The notes beneath the pieces were generated by a model that was not told where the DNA came from, made no database searches, and saw only the letters and a program-made list of their open reading frames with translations. Shown here piece after piece: positions 6,858-12,904 of a stretch of 12,904 nt of DNA (position 1 is the first letter of the stretch; the number at the start of each line of letters is the position of its first letter). The translations under genes and the position numbers were made by a program. The stretch comes from Planctomycetaceae bacterium (GTDB lineage: Bacteria > Planctomycetota > Planctomycetia > Pirellulales > Pirellulaceae), in contig DNPC01000134.1 of assembly GCA_003501565.1 (NCBI GenBank), positions 1-12,904 of the forward strand, in the 5' to 3' direction.

Positions 6858-7814
6858 ATGGCCAGAATATCTGTCGCAAGTTTGCTGTTTCTTCCGGAGA
6901 CCGAAGAACAAAGGTTTTTGCCTGAAGGTCCCACATCCCTTGGGCAAGGTAAGTTCAGTTGGGTTGCTATCCAGCACGGTGCCAACGCAAGCTTTGGTTC
7001 GCTAAACATCTACGATATCGCAAGTGGAGAGAATCAGAGCTTTGAGCTTCCCGGCCGCCCTGGTTTCGCCAAACCGACATCGCGACCGGGCGTCTTTGTC
7101 GTCGGATGCGAAAGACAACTTGGCTTGTTTAATACCAACGACGCAAGTTGGGAGGTGCTGACCGACGAAGTAGATGCGGACGTTGATGGAACGATTATCA
7201 ACGACGGCACACTTTATGGAGACAACATCGTCTTTGGCACCAAAGATTTGGAGTTTGCCACCCCCAAAGCAGGCCTCTACCTTTTCCGTATGTCCGACCG
7301 CAAGCTGTTGAAGCTTGCCGGAGGTCAAGTTTGTAGCAATGGGAAGGATGTCGTCGACAATGGAGGCGAGCTCGATCTAATCGACATCGATTCGCCGACG
7401 AAAAAAGTCGTTAGGTACGGCATCGATATCGAAGCCGGACGCCTAACTTCACCAACGACTATCGCAGATCTAGGCGACTTGGAAGCAGTTCCGGATGGGA
7501 TGGTCCTTTCGCCCGACGAACAAAGCATGATTGTTAGCTTCTACAATCCTAATCCAGCTCAGCATGGAGAAACTCGGCAGTACAGCCTACACGACGGCAG
7601 TCTGGAAGAGGTCTGGCAAACGCCAGCGAGTCCCCAGAACACCTGCCCTCTGCTTCTCGAAATGCCTGGAGGCGGTGTCAAACTGATCATTACGACAGCC
7701 GTTGAACATATGCCCAGCGAGCGACGACAAGAATCGAAATTCGCTGGCGGGATATTCAGCAGCGACACGAATTTCTCGACCTCTCCGGCCACGCCAGTTC
7801 TTCCATTAGATTAG
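6858..7814 (+). CDS. SMP-30/gluconolactonase/LRE-family protein, 318 aa
   Basis: Six-bladed beta-propeller enzyme of the SMP-30 family. Members hydrolyse sugar lactones or related esters using one divalent metal. The family's metal and substrate residues appear conserved: Glu23 in LPEGP, Asn115 in NDG, Asn161 in CSNG and Asp213 in VPDGM. Other family marks are FELPGRPGFAKP, GLYLFRM, DSPTKKVVRYGID and the C-terminal KLIITTAVEHM followed by FAGGIF. Length is close to the usual 290-310. There is no signal peptide, so it is probably cytoplasmic. The ATG at 6858 lacks a Shine-Dalgarno but leaves a normal short N-terminus before LPEGP. It follows the Tex-like gene by 133 bases on the same strand with a hairpin between, so independent transcription is likely. 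The substrate cannot be told; sugar lactone is the default guess. Confidence 0.88.
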   Translation: MARISVASLLFLPETEEQRFLPEGPTSLGQGKFSWVAIQHGANASFGSLNIYDIASGENQSFELPGRPGFAKPTSRPGVFVVGCERQLGLFNTNDASWEVLTDEVDADVDGTIINDGTLYGDNIVFGTKDLEFATPKAGLYLFRMSDRKLLKLAGGQVCSNGKDVVDNGGELDLIDIDSPTKKVVRYGIDIEAGRLTSPTTIADLGDLEAVPDGMVLSPDEQSMIVSFYNPNPAQHGETRQYSLHDGSLEEVWQTPASPQNTCPLLLEMPGGGVKLIITTAVEHMPSERRQESKFAGGIFSSDTNFSTSPATPVLPLD

Positions 7815-7926
7815 CAAGTCATTGGCTGTCTACTTCGCCAGGCAACCGGGCTGCGCGCTCCTTCTAACTTTGTTGTCCGCCCACCGCGATTTTCTGGAAT
7901 CGACCGCAGCCTGTTAATGTAAGCCA

Positions 7927-10900
7927 TTAGCGACTGGCCAAATCTAGCTGTCGCGACTGCGTCGGTTGTTCGTCTTCTTCGCTGGCAGTCTTTCGATCTG
8001 CATGGCCGAGAATCAGGTAGAGGGCAGGTACGACAAACAAAGTGAAGACGGTACCGATCGCCATTCCAATAACGAGCACGACGCCGATACTGTTCCTGGC
8101 AGATGCGCCAGCTCCCGTCACAAAAACCAATGGAAGGTGACCGAGAATCGTGGCCGCAGAAGTCATCAATACCGGTCGCAAACGTGTCTTTGCGGCTTCC
8201 ATAATAGCAGCCAGTTTTGTCTCACCCCGCTCCCGCAACACATTGGCAAATTCAACGATCAGAATTCCGTTCTTTGCAACCAATCCAACCAGAGTGATCA
8301 AACCGACCTGGGAATAAATATTGATGGTTGTAAAGTCAAGGCACGTCAAGGTGAGCACTCCCGTCATGGCGAGCGGCACACTTCCAAGCAAGACGATCAA
8401 AGGATCACGGAATGACTGAAATTGGGCGGAGAGCATCAAGTAGATCAGCAGCATCGCAAACCCCAATGTGGTAGCCAGCCTAGAGCCTTCGTATCGAATT
8501 TGGCGTGACTCGCCGGAGTAGTCAATCTCGACATTACTACCAGTAATTTCTTTTGCGATCGCCTCCATCCTGTCCAAGCCCGCGGCCTTGGTGACGCCAG
8601 GAAACACGACCCCGAATATCCTAACACTGCTTTGCTGCTGGAAACGCGTCAGCGTACGCGGCGCAGTCTCAGGTTCAACGGAAGCAAATGTTGACACCGG
8701 AACCAGTTTTCCACTCGGCGTTCGCACGTTTAGGTCAAGAAGAGAACTTGCCTCTTTCCTGTCAGCTGCTTCCAACTGCGGTATAACTCGATACGAACGA
8801 TTAAAGTAGTTGAAACGGTTTACATAGCCACCACCAAGCAATACCCCTAGTTCTCGTCCCACCGTAGCTTGATCGAGCCCTAAATCGGCGAGACGCTCCC
8901 GGTCCACAATCACCCTTGCTTGCGGAAGATCAACTTTCAGCTCGGAATCGACAAACAGAAACATGTTCGCCAGGCGAGCCTCTTCGACGATTTTGTTTGC
9001 CAATTCAAGCTGACGTTCAACCGGCAAGTCGCACTTCAAGACGATTTCCACGTCATAGTTACCGGCACCTGGCAGTGGAGGTACCAGAACGGGAAACGCC
9101 TCCAATCCGGGACTCTGTGAAGCAGTCATGAACACGTCGGGCAATATCTCTGTCGTGTTCCTTTCGCGTTCTTCCCAATCAGTGGTGATAACACCGCCGA
9201 AACCGCCAGCGGCCCCTACCAGCGCCCACATGTATTCTGACTCAGGAATCGCGTCGAACTTTTCAGCCAATTGGCTGGCCCATCGCGTTGAAGATGCGAG
9301 GGTGGAATCTGGTGAAGCGGTCAGCATGACGGCCACGGCACCTTCGTCTTCAACCGGTGCAAGCTCGCGAGATGAGAACAGGTACAGCGGAACAGACGCA
9401 AGTGCAAGCAGCAGCGTGCTCAACGCAATCGCCCATCGCAACCGCAGTGCCCATTCAAGAACCGCACCGTAGAGGCCTTTCACAATATCAAAGCCATGAT
9501 TGACCCACCTCGTCATCCTGCCTTCGCGACCGCCGGGCGGAATAACAAACGCACTCATCACTGGCGATAGTGTGACAGCAACGATCCCAGAAACAACGAC
9601 GGCAGCTGCGAGTGTGAACGCAAACTCACGAAACAGCATACCGGTCAGACCGCCCTGGAAACCAATTGGCGCATACACCGTCGCCAGCGTGATCGTCATC
9701 GCGAGGACCGGACCGACCAATTCGCGTGCACCGACAATAGCAGCCTGCGTTCGTGGAAGACCTTCCCGAATATGCCTCTGAACGTTTTCGACCACAACGA
9801 TCGCATCATCAACGACCAAACCGACGGCCAGAACAATTGCTAGCAACGTGAGCAGGTTAAGGGAAAAACCCATCAAGAGCATTACCAGCGCCGCCCCTAC
9901 CAGCGAAACCGGCATTGCAACCAGCGGCACCGCAGCGGTCCGAATCGATCCCATGAACGCGAAAACGACGACTCCTACGATGAGGATCGTTTCGGCCAGG
10001 GTCTTTGAAATCTCTGCCAGCGACTTCCGCATGAATTTTGTGCCATCGTAGGCCAACTTCATTTCAATATGTGACGGTAAGTCAGGCTCGATCTCCGCCA
10101 TGGCCGCCTGCAGACCATTTGAGACGTTAATTTCGTTGGTTCCCGGAAGCGGCCAAACACTTAGGTAGATTGCCTCCTTGCCTCGATACATCGCGGTCAT
10201 TAGGGGCTCTTCACTGCCCAATTCAACGCGTGCAACGTCGCGCAACCGAACGATTTTCCCCGGACCTTCTGCATCTCCGGTAGCAGCCGAAACGATTAGG
10301 TTTTCGAACTCGGTCACGCTTCGTAAATCGGTATTCGTTAGAAGATCAACCTGCACCTCATCGCTCTTCACCTGTCCGATAGCAGCCAAAAAATTGTTGC
10401 GTTGCAACGCAGCATAAACGTCGCCCGGTGTCAGGTTCAACTCACTAAGCCTAGCCGGCGAAATCCAAATCCTCATCGCCGGAGTTTGGCCCGCTTCGAT
10501 ACCAACCCGCTGGACTCCGCTCAGGGTTGCGAGGCGGGGTTGGACATTCCGAATCAAGTAGTCAGTCAACTGCGAGAGATTGAACGCATCTGAGGTGAAA
10601 CTCAAATAGAACGTGGCATAAGGTCTATCGGCTCTAACCAGTTGAATCGTCGGCGGTTCAGCCTCACTTGGCAGCTCGCTCCGAACTTGCTGCAGCCGAG
10701 CGTTAACTTCCGCTAATGCTTTAGTTGAATCATGGTTTAGCTTCAACCGAATCGTAATTTCGGATAAACCCGCGGTACTTTTCGATTCGATAGTGTCAAT
10801 CCCCGCCACAGATGAAACGGCACGTTCGATGGGCGTCGTTAGGAACCCTCGTACCGTATCAGCACTAGCGCCGAAGTAAACGGTTTGAACATTGATTGAA

Positions 10901-11031
10901 ACAGACTCGATCGTAGGATATTGCTGCACACCGAGCGACATGCCAGCCCGAATGCCAACCAAAACGATCAGGAGGTTGACGACGATAGCCAGGACTGGAT
11001 GGCGAATAAAAATGTCGGTGAAGGATTTCAC
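7927..11031 (-). CDS. RND efflux permease, HAE-1 (AcrB/MexK-like), 1034 aa
   Basis: Inner-membrane proton-driven exporter of the hydrophobe/amphiphile efflux family. The topology is the usual duplicated one: a membrane helix at about 11-30, a periplasmic porter/docking loop about 31-340, helices about 343-495 and 532-552, a second periplasmic loop about 553-850, and five helices about 853-1007. Proton-relay residues are present: Asp408-Asp409 in GLVVDDAIVVVENV, matching AcrB Asp407-Asp408, and Lys920 in GLVAKNGILIVEF, matching AcrB Lys940. Length is near AcrB's 1049. It starts with GTG at 11031, and GTGA overlaps the TGA stop of the fusion-protein gene, indicating translational coupling. The N-terminus (FTDIFIRHPVLA) recalls MexK-type single-permease systems, but substrates cannot be read from sequence. 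Confidence 0.96.
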   Translation of the reverse strand: MKSFTDIFIRHPVLAIVVNLLIVLVGIRAGMSLGVQQYPTIESVSINVQTVYFGASADTVRGFLTTPIERAVSSVAGIDTIESKSTAGLSEITIRLKLNHDSTKALAEVNARLQQVRSELPSEAEPPTIQLVRADRPYATFYLSFTSDAFNLSQLTDYLIRNVQPRLATLSGVQRVGIEAGQTPAMRIWISPARLSELNLTPGDVYAALQRNNFLAAIGQVKSDEVQVDLLTNTDLRSVTEFENLIVSAATGDAEGPGKIVRLRDVARVELGSEEPLMTAMYRGKEAIYLSVWPLPGTNEINVSNGLQAAMAEIEPDLPSHIEMKLAYDGTKFMRKSLAEISKTLAETILIVGVVVFAFMGSIRTAAVPLVAMPVSLVGAALVMLLMGFSLNLLTLLAIVLAVGLVVDDAIVVVENVQRHIREGLPRTQAAIVGARELVGPVLAMTITLATVYAPIGFQGGLTGMLFREFAFTLAAAVVVSGIVAVTLSPVMSAFVIPPGGREGRMTRWVNHGFDIVKGLYGAVLEWALRLRWAIALSTLLLALASVPLYLFSSRELAPVEDEGAVAVMLTASPDSTLASSTRWASQLAEKFDAIPESEYMWALVGAAGGFGGVITTDWEERERNTTEILPDVFMTASQSPGLEAFPVLVPPLPGAGNYDVEIVLKCDLPVERQLELANKIVEEARLANMFLFVDSELKVDLPQARVIVDRERLADLGLDQATVGRELGVLLGGGYVNRFNYFNRSYRVIPQLEAADRKEASSLLDLNVRTPSGKLVPVSTFASVEPETAPRTLTRFQQQSSVRIFGVVFPGVTKAAGLDRMEAIAKEITGSNVEIDYSGESRQIRYEGSRLATTLGFAMLLIYLMLSAQFQSFRDPLIVLLGSVPLAMTGVLTLTCLDFTTINIYSQVGLITLVGLVAKNGILIVEFANVLRERGETKLAAIMEAAKTRLRPVLMTSAATILGHLPLVFVTGAGASARNSIGVVLVIGMAIGTVFTLFVVPALYLILGHADRKTASEEDEQPTQSRQLDLASR

Positions 11032-12221
11032 GGCTGCACCGCCTTCAGCAAGCTGCCTTCTTGCACCTTGAAACTACCATCTGAGACGACTTGGTCGCCA
11101 GCTGCTAGCCCTCTGACGACTTGCGATCGTTGGCCATCGTTGGCTGCCGTCACGATGGGAATCGAGACAGCACGCAACGCTCCTTCATCACCGACGGCTC
11201 TCGCAACGAACACCGACTCGCCTGATGGGCCGCGACGAACTGCAGTCTGCGGCACGAGCGTAACCGGTTGAGGTTCCCCGTAGGCAACGGTCACCAGCAC
11301 CGAGTCGCCAGGTAGGAGCGTAGCGGGCGGAGACTGGAGTTTGGCTCGCATCGTCAACAGACGACTTTCAGCATCTGCCCGCGAGTCCATCGCGTCGATG
11401 CGGGCGGGCAAAACGGTGCCACCACGAGAAGCACGCATCGCCACCTCACTGCCAACACTCAAGGTGTCGGCCACGTGTGCAGGAACAGCAAAGTCCACGA
11501 GTAGAAACTCATCGGTGCCCTCCAGCGTGACAAGCTCTGATCCGACATCTAGGTATTGCCCGGTATGTAGCTGAAAGAGTCCGACCCGAGCCTCAAATGG
11601 TGCAAGCAACTGTTTGCGCTCAATAATAGCCTCCAACCTGCTTACTTCCGCTTTTGAGCGTGCCAAGGAAGCGGTAGCGGCGTCCAGAACTTCCCGGCTC
11701 ACCGCACTGGATTCCGCCAATCTTTCAGCACGTGACAAATTCGATTTCGACTCGGTAAGTGTCGCCAGTGCGGCATCCAATTGGGCCTGTTCGACGCGAG
11801 TATCCATGATCACTAGCGTCTCGCCCGACTTTACCCTCCCGCCGGGCTGCATCAATACTTCGGTAACTGTCCCTGACTCTTCGTTGCGAAGCGTTACGGT
11901 CCGCGGGGCCAGCACTGTTCCGACCACGGTTGTTTTTCTTCTAACTGTAGTGCTGACAGCTTCGAACAGGCTAACCGCGACGGGCATTTCCGGCGGAGGT
12001 GGCTGCGCCATCGCCGCTTGAATCTGCTGATACTTGATGTAGGCGATGGCCCCAAGCGCTACAGCGACCGCCAACAATAAAAGGAGCGACCCATACAGTG
12101 TTTTGGCACTACGTTTCATCGAAGTTACATTGGCCTCGTATTGGCGTTGGTGTTCCAAAGACGCAGCTGAGTGCTGAGCCGCTGGCCGGACCTGTGTTGG
12201 GGCGATTGTTTCTAGGGACAA
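11028..12221 (-). CDS. RND periplasmic membrane fusion protein, 397 aa
   Basis: Adaptor linking the RND permease to an outer-membrane channel. A membrane anchor lies at about 42-61 (YGSLLLLLAVAVALGAIAY). Then come a first lipoyl half about 108-140 (ESGTVTEVLMQPGGRVKSGETL), an alpha hairpin about 143-205 rich in Ala, Glu and Leu, a second lipoyl half about 206-235 (FEARVGLFQLHTGQYLDVGS), a beta-barrel about 238-312, and a membrane-proximal domain from about 315 (LVPQTAVRRGPSGESVFV). No lipobox is seen, so it is anchored by a helix. The start is uncertain: the longest frame begins at a TTG (12221) without a Shine-Dalgarno, while an ATG at 12119 (codon 35) would place the anchor right at the N-terminus and give 363 residues. 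The TGA stop overlaps the permease start by four bases. Confidence 0.93.
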   Translation of the reverse strand: MSLETIAPTQVRPAAQHSAASLEHQRQYEANVTSMKRSAKTLYGSLLLLLAVAVALGAIAYIKYQQIQAAMAQPPPPEMPVAVSLFEAVSTTVRRKTTVVGTVLAPRTVTLRNEESGTVTEVLMQPGGRVKSGETLVIMDTRVEQAQLDAALATLTESKSNLSRAERLAESSAVSREVLDAATASLARSKAEVSRLEAIIERKQLLAPFEARVGLFQLHTGQYLDVGSELVTLEGTDEFLLVDFAVPAHVADTLSVGSEVAMRASRGGTVLPARIDAMDSRADAESRLLTMRAKLQSPPATLLPGDSVLVTVAYGEPQPVTLVPQTAVRRGPSGESVFVARAVGDEGALRAVSIPIVTAANDGQRSQVVRGLAAGDQVVSDGSFKVQEGSLLKAVQP

Positions 12222-12241
12222 CTGTCGAGAATAAGGGTTCG

Positions 12242-12276
12242 TTATCTCGGGCTAGCTATCTCTGCTTCGCTATCTC
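12242..12276 (-). promoter_or_regulatory. Three GAGATAR repeats at 14-base spacing, candidate operator
   Basis: On the minus strand, GAGATAG (12276-12270), GAGATAG (12262-12256) and GAGATAA (12248-12242) recur at exactly 14-base intervals in the gap between tetR and the fusion-protein gene. The last two copies in plus-strand order lie in a near-tandem 14-mer (12255-12268 and 12269-12282, 12 of 14 identical). The array is bracketed by the inverted repeat GAATAAG (12229-12235) and CTTATTC (12276-12282). The position suits an operator for the efflux genes. The bound factor is unknown, and the TetR protein encoded next to it is the obvious candidate. Confidence 0.45.
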
Positions 12277-12304
12277 TTATTCGGAGTTTTGTTTTGGTGA
12301 CCAC

Positions 12305-12327
12305 ACACGAGCACGATCATCGCGTGT
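12305..12327. promoter_or_regulatory. Imperfect palindrome just after tetR
   Basis: ACACG (12305-12309) and CGTGT (12323-12327) flank the perfect nine-base palindrome CGATCATCG (12314-12322). It begins seven bases past the tetR stop. It could be a TetR-family operator half-site pair or a weak hairpin. No T-run follows in the direction of transcription, so a terminator is unlikely. Confidence 0.22.
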
Positions 12328-12333
12328 CGTCCG

Positions 12334-12897
12334 CTACGAATTTGCGTCGTCGCTAACCATTCGGCGTAGCTGGCGTCTCAAGCGCCCCGCCCGGTTCGAA
12401 ACCTCTTCTGGAGCAAGAACCATGGACTGGAGCCAGAGCCCATCTATGGCCGCCACTACCAAATCGATGACGGCCTTTGAGACACCATCCCCTCGCAACT
12501 CACCGTAAATCTTGTCGTAGAACTGATTAGCGTCGCCGATGTAGGAGCCTTGCATCATGGCTATCATGACGGCCGCCAGTTCACGACTATTCTCCGGGTG
12601 ACACATCGATGGATCGATCAGGATTTCATCAATAAACGCCTTTGTGCGCTGGCCGCCTCCGGGACGGATTCCCTCTAGAGCAACGCTAATCTCGCGCAAG
12701 CAGGCTTCGCCGGAGTGCGTTACGAACTGCTCAACCATAGACTCCTTGCTGGGAAAGTGGTGCATGAGGCCACCTTTGCTGATTTCCGCTCGCCGACATA
12801 CGGCCGAGAGCGTCACAGCCGCCGTCCCCCCCTCCAAAATCAACTCGGCTACAGCCTGATAGACTGCGTGGAGCCTCGCCTGCGTTTTTTCAATCAT
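12334..12897 (-). CDS. TetR-family transcriptional regulator, 187 aa
   Basis: Probable repressor of the efflux genes that follow it. The N-terminal DNA-binding domain covers about residues 5-50, with helix-turn-helix residues TLSAVCRRAEISKGGLMHHF at 29-48 and then PSKESMVEQFV. The rest is a helical ligand-binding domain ending in an Arg-rich helix (RAGRLRRQLRRM). Length is typical. The ATG at 12897 gives a normal TetR N-terminus (MIEKTQARLHAVYQA). Only seven bases lie upstream in the window and the frame has no stop there, so an earlier start cannot be excluded, and its promoter is outside. It is transcribed with the fusion and permease genes, 112 bases ahead of the fusion gene's longest start. 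That is compatible with autoregulation of one transcript or a separate internal promoter. Confidence 0.94.
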   Translation of the reverse strand: MIEKTQARLHAVYQAVAELILEGGTAAVTLSAVCRRAEISKGGLMHHFPSKESMVEQFVTHSGEACLREISVALEGIRPGGGQRTKAFIDEILIDPSMCHPENSRELAAVMIAMMQGSYIGDANQFYDKIYGELRGDGVSKAVIDLVVAAIDGLWLQSMVLAPEEVSNRAGRLRRQLRRMVSDDANS

Positions 12898-12904
12898 AGA
12901 TGGT

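Noticed and set aside
7815..7926. Bidirectional terminator between the convergent SMP-30 and permease genes
   Set aside because: The best stem (CGATT with AATCG around TTCTGG) has five pairs and lacks a T-tract on either strand.
7966..10593. Several plus-strand frames opposite the RND permease gene
   Set aside because: They are shadows of a highly conserved permease coding frame, with low-complexity products and no ribosome sites.

Overview
The window looks like chromosomal DNA of a planctomycete, probably Pirellulaceae. This is inferred from the style of the proteins: a Rho factor with an Arg/Gly/Asn-rich N-terminal extension, and a Tex-family protein swollen by Ala/Glu/Ser/Thr-rich inserts and an RGG tail. 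Base composition is moderate, several genes lack a clear Shine-Dalgarno, and GTG and TTG starts occur. No RNA genes, insertion sequences, CRISPR arrays or phage genes are visible.

Layout, left to right. (1) The 3' part of rho, plus strand, open at the left edge (2-1285). (2) A small acidic protein of unknown function, minus strand (1533-1958), convergent with rho. (3) A 716-base stretch without a confident gene (1959-2674). It holds a good sigma70-type promoter pointing right (2467-2495), a possible 28-codon ORF with a near-perfect Shine-Dalgarno (2132-2218), short repeats, and a weak antisense membrane-type ORF. (4) A very large plus-strand gene (2675-6724, 1349 aa) encoding a divergent Tex/YhgF-type RNA-binding protein. 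(5) An SMP-30/gluconolactonase-family beta-propeller (6858-7814, plus), separated from the Tex-like gene by a hairpin. (6) A minus-strand drug-efflux-type cluster in the transcription order tetR (12897-12334), membrane fusion protein (12221-11028), RND permease (11031-7927). The last two genes overlap by four bases (GTGA).

How the genes relate. Rho and the Tex-like protein both bind RNA by family membership, and both carry Arg/Gly-rich low-complexity segments. Their proximity hints at, but does not prove, a shared role in transcription or RNA metabolism. The TetR-family regulator, fusion protein and permease form a typical self-contained regulated efflux operon. No outer-membrane channel gene is present, so an unlinked TolC-type partner is presumably used. 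Between tetR and the fusion gene there are three GAGATAR repeats at exact 14-base spacing, a candidate operator array.

The most unusual object is the Tex-like protein. The Tex domain order is kept (N-terminal helical domain, YqgF, helix-hairpin-helix, S1), but two long disordered inserts fall at domain boundaries, an RGG tail follows S1, and the acidic residues of the YqgF pocket are mostly replaced. I see no clear sign of an otherwise undescribed multi-gene system.
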